From assembly GCA_963664845.1 (NCBI GenBank), contig OY761615.1, positions 1,860,001 to 1,924,000 on the forward strand: a stretch of 64,000 nucleotides of DNA, in the 5' to 3' direction. Position 1 is the stretch's first letter. Each line of letters starts with the position of its first letter. The stretch is from CAIYTF01 sp963664845. Its GTDB lineage: Bacteria; Bacteroidota; Ignavibacteria; Ignavibacteriales; Ignavibacteriaceae. The notes below the pieces were generated by a model that saw only the letters and a list, made by a program, of their open reading frames with translations, did not search any database and was not told the DNA's origin. A program made the position numbers and the translations under genes. This document shows, in pieces, positions 17,765 to 25,851 of this stretch.

Positions 17765-18916
17765 ATGTCTTACTTATTTACATCAGAATCCGTTTCAGAA
17801 GGGCATCCAGATAAAGTATGTGATGCTATCTCCGATGGCGTGCTCGATGCCGTTCTGGCAAAAGATCCCAATGCGAGAGTAGCATGCGAAACTTTTGCCA
17901 CTACCGGATTGGTCGTTATTGGCGGAGAAATTACCCACAAAAAGGGCATCGTCATTGACTATCAGCAGATCGCTCGTGACACCATTAAAAACATCGGATA
18001 CACCAAAGCCGAATATAAATTCGATGCGGAATCCTGCGGAATTTTAACTGCAGTTCATACGCAATCCAGTGATATCGCGATGGGCGTTGACACGGGTGGT
18101 GCCGGTGATCAGGGAATCATGTTTGGTTATGCATGCGATCAGACACCGGAACTTATGCCGATGCCTATCGTATTCGCTCACAAACTGGTAAAACGCCTTA
18201 CCGACATACGGAAAAAAAGTCCTAAGCTTATGCCATATCTCCGCCCGGATGCAAAATCCCAGGTTACCATTGAGTATGATGACAACAATAATCCACTCCG
18301 CGTTGATACCGTTGTCGTTTCCACTCAGCACGATGCCAATGTATCCACAAAGAAAATTAAAGCAGATGTCATTAAACATGTCATCAAACACGTTATCCCG
18401 GAAAAGCTCTTAAAGAAAACAACATATCACGTGAACCCAACCGGACGATTTGAAATTGGCGGACCTCACGGCGACACAGGACTTACCGGCAGAAAAATTA
18501 TTGTTGATACCTACGGCGGATGGGCCGCTCACGGTGGCGGAGCCTTCTCTGGAAAAGATCCTTCAAAAGTTGACAGAAGTGCAACCTATGCCGCACGCCA
18601 TATCGCAAAAAACATTGTCAAAGCGGGTCTCGCAAAAGAATGCCTTGTTCAGTTGGCATACGCCATCGGCGTTGCGCAACCGGTCTCCATTTTCATTGAG
18701 ACCAATGGCACCGGAAAACTCGGCGATAAAGAACTGGCCGCCATTGTACTGAAAGAAGTCGATTTGACTCCTAAAGGTATTATTGAACGACTGAAATTAC
18801 GTCGCCCGATATACCAGAAAACGACCGCGTACGGACATTTTGGTCGTAACGATAAAGACTTCACTTGGGAACAATTTGACCTCGTTCCTATGTTTCAGAA
18901 GTACCTTAAGAAATAA
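17765..18916 (+). CDS. metK: S-adenosylmethionine synthetase
   Basis: 383 aa, full length. The signatures SEGHPDKVCDAISDGVLD near the N terminus, GAGDQGIMFGYA in the middle and GGGAFSGKDPSKVDRSA (the phosphate-binding P loop) are intact. It condenses ATP and methionine to SAM in the cytoplasm. It is followed 20 bp later by ahcY, which removes the product of SAM-dependent methylation, so the pair forms an activated-methyl-cycle operon. No SAM riboswitch fits in the 29-bp upstream gap. Confidence 0.97.
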   Translation: MSYLFTSESVSEGHPDKVCDAISDGVLDAVLAKDPNARVACETFATTGLVVIGGEITHKKGIVIDYQQIARDTIKNIGYTKAEYKFDAESCGILTAVHTQSSDIAMGVDTGGAGDQGIMFGYACDQTPELMPMPIVFAHKLVKRLTDIRKKSPKLMPYLRPDAKSQVTIEYDDNNNPLRVDTVVVSTQHDANVSTKKIKADVIKHVIKHVIPEKLLKKTTYHVNPTGRFEIGGPHGDTGLTGRKIIVDTYGGWAAHGGGAFSGKDPSKVDRSATYAARHIAKNIVKAGLAKECLVQLAYAIGVAQPVSIFIETNGTGKLGDKELAAIVLKEVDLTPKGIIERLKLRRPIYQKTTAYGHFGRNDKDFTWEQFDLVPMFQKYLKK

Positions 18917-18936
18917 TTAGTAAGTAAAGGCAAAAA

Positions 18937-20265
18937 ATGAGTAATTCAGTAACAGGAGCTTCTGTAAAGAAACTTCCTTATAAAGTTAAAGATATAGATC
19001 TGGCAGCATTTGGCAGAAAAGAAATAATCCTTGCAGAAGCAGAGATGCCCGGTTTAATGACACTGCGCGAGCGGTATCGCGAAAGCAAGCCGCTTAAAGG
19101 AGCACGCATTGCCGGATGCCTGCATATGACCATACAAACAGCAGTTCTTATCGAAACCCTGGTTGAATTAGGCGCTGACGTACAGTGGTCATCGTGTAAC
19201 ATCTTTTCAACACAAGACCATGCAGCAGCAGCCATTGCAGCAGCCGGCGTTCCGGTGTATGCATGGAAAGGCGAAACCCTTGAAGAAGCTGACTGGTGTA
19301 TCGAACAAACCTTGTTCTTCGGCAAAGATAACCTGCCTTTGAATATGATCCTTGACGATGGTGGTGATTTGACCAACATGGTCCTCGACAAATATCCTGA
19401 ATTGGTTAAAGGAATCCGCGGATTATCAGAAGAAACGACAACGGGTGTGCACCGCCTCTATGAGCGCGTTGCCAAGGGAACGCTTCCTATACCCGCATTT
19501 AACGTCAACGATTCCGTGACAAAATCCAAATTTGACAACAAATATGGCTGCCGCGAATCCCTGGTTGACGCATTACGCCGCGCAACTGACCTGATGATGG
19601 CCGGCAAAGTTGCTGTTGTCTGCGGATATGGCGATGTCGGTAAAGGTTCTTCTGAATCATTGCGCCATGCCGGTGTTCGGGTTATGGTCACCGAGATCGA
19701 TCCGATTTGCGCGCTTCAGGCAGCAATGGAAGCATACGAAGTTAAAAAGCTTATCAATGCCATTCCCGAATGTGATATAGTGGTAACCACAACCGGTAAC
19801 TGTGACATAGTTCGTGCTGAGCACTTCCTGGCTATGAAGCATAACACCGTTGTTTGTAACATTGGTCACTTTGACAACGAAATCGACATGGCGTGGTTGA
19901 ATGAAAATTATGGCCACACCAAAGAAACCATTAAACCACAGGTTGATAAGTATACGATCAATGGCAATGACATCATTGTGCTTGCTGAGGGGCGCCTTGT
20001 GAACCTCGGATGTGCAATGGGACATCCATCCTTCGTCATGTCAAACTCTTTCACCAACCAGGTGTTGGCTCAGTTGGAACTTTGGCAGAATACTTCTAAG
20101 TATGAGAATAAAGTATACACCCTCCCCAAGCATTTGGACGAAGAAGTTGCACGTCTGCACCTTCCAAAACTGCATGTTGAACTTGATGTCCTGAATGAAA
20201 AACAGGCCAAGTACATCGGCGTAAGTGTTGACGGTCCTTATAAACCGGAATATTACAGATATTGA
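18937..20265 (+). CDS. ahcY: Adenosylhomocysteinase
   Basis: 442 aa. It contains SSCNIFSTQDHAAAAIA, the DDGGDLT block, the Rossmann NAD motif VVCGYGDVGKGSSE and the C-terminal KPEYYRY characteristic of SAH hydrolase. It hydrolyses S-adenosylhomocysteine to homocysteine and adenosine using bound NAD+. It is cotranscribed with metK and terminated by the hairpin at 20316-20342. This branch is used instead of the Pfs/LuxS route, which is not seen in this window. Confidence 0.97.
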   Translation: MSNSVTGASVKKLPYKVKDIDLAAFGRKEIILAEAEMPGLMTLRERYRESKPLKGARIAGCLHMTIQTAVLIETLVELGADVQWSSCNIFSTQDHAAAAIAAAGVPVYAWKGETLEEADWCIEQTLFFGKDNLPLNMILDDGGDLTNMVLDKYPELVKGIRGLSEETTTGVHRLYERVAKGTLPIPAFNVNDSVTKSKFDNKYGCRESLVDALRRATDLMMAGKVAVVCGYGDVGKGSSESLRHAGVRVMVTEIDPICALQAAMEAYEVKKLINAIPECDIVVTTTGNCDIVRAEHFLAMKHNTVVCNIGHFDNEIDMAWLNENYGHTKETIKPQVDKYTINGNDIIVLAEGRLVNLGCAMGHPSFVMSNSFTNQVLAQLELWQNTSKYENKVYTLPKHLDEEVARLHLPKLHVELDVLNEKQAKYIGVSVDGPYKPEYYRY

Positions 20266-20315
20266 TCTGAAATTCTGAAAAGTAGGATTTACGTCTATAC
20301 TTTGATAAAACTTAC

Positions 20316-20342
20316 AAAGCCCTGCGGTAAACGCGGGGCTTT
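20316..20342 (+). terminator. Rho-independent terminator after ahcY
   Basis: AAAGCCCTGCG (20316-20326) pairs with CGCGGGGCTTT (20332-20342), an 11-bp stem with one G-U and a 5-nt loop, followed by TCTTTTTC. Confidence 0.85.
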
Positions 20343-20712
20343 TCTTTTTCTTACACATCCCCATACCCCACTCCACAGAACTAATTTCCCATTAACTCCC
20401 ATTTCTCTGGAATAAAAGCTTCAATGGAATTGTCCAAGTATAAAGTGACGTAAAACCGGATCGTTATCGCTTTTCTGTGCTGTGTTTTTGAAGATACCTA
20501 AGCACTCCAGAAAACATCCGGTATGCTTCGTAAAAGAGAACCTGTATCTGGCTTGTTACCAATCTGATTTGGGCCCGGGATCACTTCATCTGCATTAAAG
20601 CGAAATTTGGCTTTTTTCGGCTTGCCCCTATAGGGTTGTCATAAGGATTACTGCGCCCAATTGTTTTGATGTGATACAGGTTTCATGTAATGAGCACAAA
20701 CAGGAAATCAGA
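20343..20712 (+). other. Intergenic region before the MacAB-type operon
   Basis: 370 bases without a credible gene. It presumably carries the promoter of the efflux operon, but no clear TAnnTTTG box or strong palindrome was seen. A GTG at 20671 is in frame with macA, but the ATG at 20713 with AGGAAATCAGA upstream is preferred. Confidence 0.4.
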
Positions 20713-22017
20713 ATGAAAAAAAAGATTTTAATTTTATCCGCCATAGCACTGGTCGCAGCAGCAGCAGTCTGGCTTGTGTTTTTCAGGACCACAACAAAGA
20801 AAACAGATTATACACTTTCGGCTATCACCAAAGGTGATATCAGCGTAGTAATCACCAGTTCAGGAACTCTTGAAGCAATGTCCACCGTCGATGTTGGCAC
20901 TCAGGTATCAGGCAAAATAATGAAGCTGTATGTTGATTTTAACAGCGAGGTTAAAAAAGGTCAGTTGCTTGCCGTTATTGATACGGTCAATTTGGTGGCT
21001 CAGGTGCGTGACGCTCAGGCAAGTCTGGAGCGGTTGAGGGCTGAGTATAAGCAAAAGGCAAGCCTCTTGGAAAAAAACAAAAAGCTGTATGAAAAAAGCT
21101 TCATATCTGAAGTTGATTATATACAATTTCTGACTGATGCAGAAACCGCACACGCTTCACTTAAAAGCGGCGAACTTGCTCTCGAACGGGCAAAAACAAA
21201 TCTTGATTATGCCTACATCTACGCCCCCATATCGGGAAGAATTATTAACAGAAGCGTTGAACAGGGACAAACTGTTGCAGCAAGCTTGTCAGCACCAACC
21301 ATTTTCACCATTGCCGAGGATCTGTCGGCGATGCGGATAATGGCAAGTGTTGACGAAAGCGATATCGGGCAAATTAAAGAAGGGCAACAGGTTAAGTTTA
21401 CCGTTCAGACTTATTCTGACAGAACTTTTGACGGTCTAGTGACTCAGATTCGTCTTAAATCGACAGTGGCATCTAACGTTGTTAACTATACGGTGGTGAT
21501 TAGCGCGAATAATGCTGATAGATTGCTCCTCCCGGGAATGACGGCCACTGTTGATTTTTATATTGATCACAAAGAAAATGTGTTACTGGTTCCCAATACT
21601 GCCTTCAGATTCGAGCCAACAACTGCTCAGCAGGAAGAAATCCGCAAAAACATGCTGAAGGATTTTACCACAATGCCCGACGGCAGTATGAATAAGATCA
21701 ATCAAGGTGCTGGCGGAACACCTCCGGCCGGATTCGTTTCACCCCCAGCATTCACAGAAAACGGACCAAAGAAAGACGCAAAAAGCTCAAACATGCTCAA
21801 CATATATTATCTGGATGCAAACGGAAATCTTAAAATGGTGCCTGTTGTAACCGGACTTACCGACGGTAAAAACACTGAAATAGTTATGGCCCCGGAACTA
21901 AAGGAAGGAATGAAAGTAATCACCGGAACGCAGGAATCCTCCGGTTCGTCTTCAGAAAAGAGCACCAAGACTACTAATGCCGCTCAGCAGAATATGCCTC
22001 CACCACCGATGATGTAA
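20713..22017 (+). CDS. macA: MacA-like periplasmic adaptor (HlyD/RND-type membrane fusion protein)
   Basis: 434 aa from ATG 20713. There is one N-terminal membrane anchor (ILILSAIALVAAAAVWLVFF), then a barrel-sandwich lipoyl-like domain (VDVGTQVSGKIMKLYVDFNSEVKKGQLLAVID ... YAPISGRIINRSVEQGQTV), an alpha-helical hairpin between the two halves, and beta-barrel and membrane-proximal domains. An insertion rich in Met, Pro and Gly and a PPPPMM tail are unusual. It bridges the MacB-type ABC transporter encoded next to an outer-membrane channel. No TolC-like gene is in the operon. Confidence 0.88.
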   Translation: MKKKILILSAIALVAAAAVWLVFFRTTTKKTDYTLSAITKGDISVVITSSGTLEAMSTVDVGTQVSGKIMKLYVDFNSEVKKGQLLAVIDTVNLVAQVRDAQASLERLRAEYKQKASLLEKNKKLYEKSFISEVDYIQFLTDAETAHASLKSGELALERAKTNLDYAYIYAPISGRIINRSVEQGQTVAASLSAPTIFTIAEDLSAMRIMASVDESDIGQIKEGQQVKFTVQTYSDRTFDGLVTQIRLKSTVASNVVNYTVVISANNADRLLLPGMTATVDFYIDHKENVLLVPNTAFRFEPTTAQQEEIRKNMLKDFTTMPDGSMNKINQGAGGTPPAGFVSPPAFTENGPKKDAKSSNMLNIYYLDANGNLKMVPVVTGLTDGKNTEIVMAPELKEGMKVITGTQESSGSSSEKSTKTTNAAQQNMPPPPMM

Positions 22018-22038
22018 GAGACTGATAAAGACAACAGC

Positions 22039-22815
22039 ATGGAAAAATATATAATACAGACCATCGCGCTTTCAAAAACATATAAAGTTGGCGAAATCGA
22101 AGTACCGGCACTGCAAACAGTCTCACTGAGCATAGCCAGAGGTGAGTTCGTTGCTATCATGGGAGCATCCGGATCCGGGAAATCAACACTAATGAACCTT
22201 TTAGGATGTCTCGATATGCCGACGAACGGTGATTATTTTCTGGACGGGAACAACACGAGCAATTTCTCTAAAAACGAATATGCCTATATCAGGAATCAAA
22301 AAATCGGATTTGTATTTCAAGGTTTTAACTTGCTCCATCGGACAACCGCACTGGAGAATGTTGAACTGCCACTAATGTACTCTAAAATGAAGAAAGCTTC
22401 CGAGCAGAAAAAGCGGGCCATCGATGCCTTGCAACGGGTTGGACTGGCAGACCGGATAGAACACTTTCCAAACCAGCTCTCAGGTGGACAGCAACAACGC
22501 GTGGCAATTGCCCGAGCGTTGGTGAATGAACCTGCGCTTATCCTCGCAGATGAACCGACCGGAAATCTGGATAGTAAAACATCAGTTGAGGTATTTGAAC
22601 TCTTTCAAAAATTAAATGAAGAAGGCATCACCATCGTTATGGTCACCCACGAAAGAGATTTTGCCTCCTTTGCCAAACGCATTGTAGAAATGCGCGATGG
22701 AAGGATCATTCAGGACTCTATTATCAGCACCCGATTGATTGCATCACACGAGCTGCAGAAATTCGGGTCTGAAGCCGGCAAACCATTGAACAGGGAAGCA
22801 ACACCATGCGCATAA
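22039..22815 (+). CDS. MacB/LolD-type ABC transporter ATP-binding subunit
   Basis: 258 aa. Walker A GASGSGKST, Q loop FVFQGFNLL, signature LSGGQQQRVAIARAL, Walker B ALILADEPTGNLDSKT and H-loop MVTHE are all present. The order and spacing match the LolD/MacB cluster that drives mechanotransmission exporters. In E. coli MacB the ATPase and permease are fused; here they are separate genes. It begins 21 bp after the adaptor and overlaps the permease ATG by 10 bp. Confidence 0.93.
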   Translation: MEKYIIQTIALSKTYKVGEIEVPALQTVSLSIARGEFVAIMGASGSGKSTLMNLLGCLDMPTNGDYFLDGNNTSNFSKNEYAYIRNQKIGFVFQGFNLLHRTTALENVELPLMYSKMKKASEQKKRAIDALQRVGLADRIEHFPNQLSGGQQQRVAIARALVNEPALILADEPTGNLDSKTSVEVFELFQKLNEEGITIVMVTHERDFASFAKRIVEMRDGRIIQDSIISTRLIASHELQKFGSEAGKPLNREATPCA

Positions 22816-24023
22816 AAACAGTCATTACAATGGCCGCGCGGAGCATTGTTAAATCAAGAATGAGAAGTATGCTCACCGCGCTGGGAATAATAATCGGCGT
22901 ATCGGCTGTCATTGTAATGGTGGCCATCGGAAACGGTTCACAGCAAAAGGTTGAACAGCAAATTGCGTCACTCGGCTCCAACCTGATCATTATCACGCCC
23001 GGAGTTTCCAATAGCAGCGGTGTTCGGGGGGCCTCTGGCTCATTTAACAAATTCACCCTTGATGACATTACCAAGATTAAAAATGAAGCCACTCTCATAA
23101 AAGGGGTCTCCCCTCTGGTTCGTTCAGGTGGACAGGTTATCGGCGGTGTGGGTAACTGTTTCACACAAATTCAGGGCGTTTCACCGGACTACCTTTCAAT
23201 CCGCACCTGGGCACTGGAAAGCGGCGAATTTTTTACCGACCGGGATGTCCAGGCACGCGCAAAAGTTTGTCTTCTTGGTTCGGAAATCGTGAAGAATTTA
23301 TTTCCTTCCATTGACCCGATAGGAAAGCAGATACGCATCCGCAATATTCCGTTCAAGGTGATAGGTGTATTGAAATCAAAGGGCCAGACTGCAGTTGGCA
23401 CAAGCAACGACGACATCGTGCTTGCTCCTTCCCGCACTGTTCTCGACCGCCTCTCCGGCGGCAGGTTCATCAGCTCCATTCAGGTGAGCGCCATTTCAAG
23501 CGAGAAGAATGAGGCCGCACAAGCTGAACTAAAAACCATCATGCGTGAAGCACATAAGCTTAACAAGGGTGAAGACGATGACTTCACCATAAAGGACCAA
23601 TCCGACCTGGCCGAAGCAGCAACCGAAACCTCTCGTGTGCTGACCTATCTGCTGGCTTCTGTGGCGGGTGTTTCCCTAATTGTAGGTGGTATCGGAATTA
23701 TGAATATTATGCTCGTATCGGTAACTGAACGGACACGCGAAATTGGGATCAGGTTATCTGTTGGAGCAAAGAGTTCAGATATTCTGACTCAATTTCTCGC
23801 AGAGGCAATCGGATTAAGTTTTGCCGGTGGAACCATTGGTGTATTGCTTTCCTTCCTGATCACCTATATACTCAACAACTACACGGAACAAACCGCATAT
23901 ATCGATCCGCAGATCATCTTGATAGCTTTTGGATTTGCGGGTGGCATCGGAGTGTTTTTTGGATTTTATCCGGCCAGAAAAGCTGCCGCGCTTAACCCTA
24001 TTGACGCACTCAGATATGAATAA
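22806..24023 (+). CDS. MacB-type ABC transporter permease (FtsX family)
   Basis: 405 aa. There is an N-terminal transmembrane helix (SMLTALGIIIGVSAVIVMVAI), a large MacB periplasmic core domain (about 45-270), then the three-helix FtsX domain (VAGVSLIVGGIGIMNIMLVSV, ERTREIGIRLSVGA and two further helices) ending PARKAAALNPIDALRYE, a classic FtsX tail. With the adaptor and ATPase it forms an efflux pump for macrolide-like, peptide or lipid substrates. The start overlaps the ATPase stop, so translation is coupled. Confidence 0.93.
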   Translation: MRIKTVITMAARSIVKSRMRSMLTALGIIIGVSAVIVMVAIGNGSQQKVEQQIASLGSNLIIITPGVSNSSGVRGASGSFNKFTLDDITKIKNEATLIKGVSPLVRSGGQVIGGVGNCFTQIQGVSPDYLSIRTWALESGEFFTDRDVQARAKVCLLGSEIVKNLFPSIDPIGKQIRIRNIPFKVIGVLKSKGQTAVGTSNDDIVLAPSRTVLDRLSGGRFISSIQVSAISSEKNEAAQAELKTIMREAHKLNKGEDDDFTIKDQSDLAEAATETSRVLTYLLASVAGVSLIVGGIGIMNIMLVSVTERTREIGIRLSVGAKSSDILTQFLAEAIGLSFAGGTIGVLLSFLITYILNNYTEQTAYIDPQIILIAFGFAGGIGVFFGFYPARKAAALNPIDALRYE

Positions 24024-24284
24024 ATGATTCACTCCAACAGTTTTCCTTCCTCAATACGTTGGGAATGCTGAACCCTGACTTTAATTCCGCAGGTGCTATG
24101 CGGTAGGCATTTCAGAAGAACGTCTGACACGTCCCGGCGGGCTGCATATTGTAAAAGCTGGATCATATAATTGAATTATTTTGTCATATTCCATTTTATT
24201 TGATAACTTAAAGCAACGGGATACACTGCAATTGCTTCTTATGCAGAGACCTCTCCCTTTAAACTCTCACTTATATTGAGTAAG

Positions 24285-25715
24285 ATGAAAAAAGACGAAT
24301 TAGTGCGCGGACTCGGCTTGAATGCGGCAACCATGCTTGTGGCGGGGTCTATGATCGGAACCGGGATATTTCTCAAACCGGCTTCAATGGCCGGACAGGT
24401 CTACTCCCCTGAGTTGCTCATCTTGGTCTGGGTGGTTGCGGGCATAATAACTTTCATAGGCGCGTTGGTGAATGCGGAAATAGCCGGGTTCATTGATGCA
24501 ACCGGGGGCCAATATGTATATTTTCAGAAAATGTATGGTGAGTTTGTTGCCTATATTTACGGCTGGTCAATACTCTCTGTTATTCAGACTGGGAGCCAGG
24601 CAGCCATGGCATATGGATTTGCCAAATACTGTAACTATTTTTTCTCACTTCCTGATGCTCCTTTTGGGCTGGGCAACTTCACTCTTCACATTCCCCTTGT
24701 CGGCCCAATCAGTCCCTTTGCCGAATTTGGTGTAAAATCAATTGCAATTATCTCGATAATATTTCTGACCGGTGTTAATTACATCGGTGTAATTTTTGGC
24801 GGCGCCGTGCAGACCGTTGTCACCTGGATAAAGATTGCCTCCATCATAGCATTATCGTTTCTTTTACTTTTCTTCGGACATGGTTCCGTTCACAATCTCT
24901 CAAACGGTTTTGCCTTCCCACACGAAGGCGGGAATATCATCTCTGCCATTGGGCTTGCTCTCGCGGGGGCCTTCTGGGCATATGACGGCTGGAATAACGG
25001 AACGTTTGTAGCGGGAGAAGTTAAAAACCCGCAAAAAAATGTTCCTCTCTCACTTCTTTATGGAACCGCCATTGTAATGGTGGTTTACGTTCTGATGAAC
25101 GTGGCATTCCTCTATATATTTCCCGTCGAGCAAATGAAAGATTTACCGCTGGTCGCAGCCTCGGCAGCCGAACGAATTTTTGGCTCAACCGGAGGAACCA
25201 TCATAGCTCTTGCAGTTATTGTCTCATCGTTTGGAGCTCTTAATGGAAGTGTATTGGCATCTGCCCGGGTACAATACGCGATGGCAAAGTCAAAAATGTT
25301 TTTCCTTTCACTCGGTAAAGTACATCCTAAATACAGAACTCCACATATCTCACTCGTGGTGCAGGGCGTCTGGTCCGCAGTATTGGTCCTCTCGGGCTCA
25401 TTCGACACTATAACCGATTACGTGATCTTTGCTGCCTGGCTGTTCTATATGCTCGGCGCTGCTGGTGTGTTCATTCTCCGCAAAAAATATAAGGATGCTC
25501 ATCGCCCATACAAAGTATGGGGCTATCCCTGGGTGCCGCTCATTTTTGTGGTGTTTTCCCTCTGCTTTTTGGTCAATTCAGTCATTTCGGATTTCCAGAA
25601 TTCGATGATGGGCGCATTGCTTATTGCCTCGGGTTTGCCGTTTTACTGGTATTGGAAGAAGAAAGCGAAATACTCTCACGGCCACGTTGAAGAGACTGAA
25701 GAAGATGTATTGTAG
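24285..25715 (+). CDS. APC-superfamily amino acid permease
   Basis: 476 aa from ATG 24285 (a TTG three codons upstream is in frame). Twelve hydrophobic segments are expected. The unwound first helix carries the APC glycine motif GSMIGTGIF and the sixth has GAFWAYDGWNN. The overall pattern (VAGEVKNPQKNVPLSLLYG, SARVQYAMAK, PYKVWGYPWVPL) is that of the LAT/SteT-like group, which exchanges or imports neutral amino acids. Single-gene unit, ended by the 25733-25757 hairpin. Confidence 0.9.
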   Translation: MKKDELVRGLGLNAATMLVAGSMIGTGIFLKPASMAGQVYSPELLILVWVVAGIITFIGALVNAEIAGFIDATGGQYVYFQKMYGEFVAYIYGWSILSVIQTGSQAAMAYGFAKYCNYFFSLPDAPFGLGNFTLHIPLVGPISPFAEFGVKSIAIISIIFLTGVNYIGVIFGGAVQTVVTWIKIASIIALSFLLLFFGHGSVHNLSNGFAFPHEGGNIISAIGLALAGAFWAYDGWNNGTFVAGEVKNPQKNVPLSLLYGTAIVMVVYVLMNVAFLYIFPVEQMKDLPLVAASAAERIFGSTGGTIIALAVIVSSFGALNGSVLASARVQYAMAKSKMFFLSLGKVHPKYRTPHISLVVQGVWSAVLVLSGSFDTITDYVIFAAWLFYMLGAAGVFILRKKYKDAHRPYKVWGYPWVPLIFVVFSLCFLVNSVISDFQNSMMGALLIASGLPFYWYWKKKAKYSHGHVEETEEDVL

Positions 25716-25732
25716 ACAGTAGGGAAAGAAAA

Positions 25733-25757
25733 AGGCTGCCCCCTGTTGAGGCAGCCT
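25733..25757. terminator. AGGCTGCC hairpin after the permease gene
   Basis: AGGCTGCC (25733-25740) and GGCAGCCT (25750-25757) make a perfect 8-bp stem with a 9-nt loop. It belongs to the recurrent AGGCTGCC family also found at 1557, 45253 and 62514. The tail (CTACTT) is a poor T tract. Confidence 0.6.
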
Positions 25758-25851
25758 CTACTTAAAACAAAATCCAATTTTTCCCGACGTTTAACCTTGG
25801 TTATTATTCATTCCACGTCAGGATTATCACCAATAAACTGAATTAGTGGCC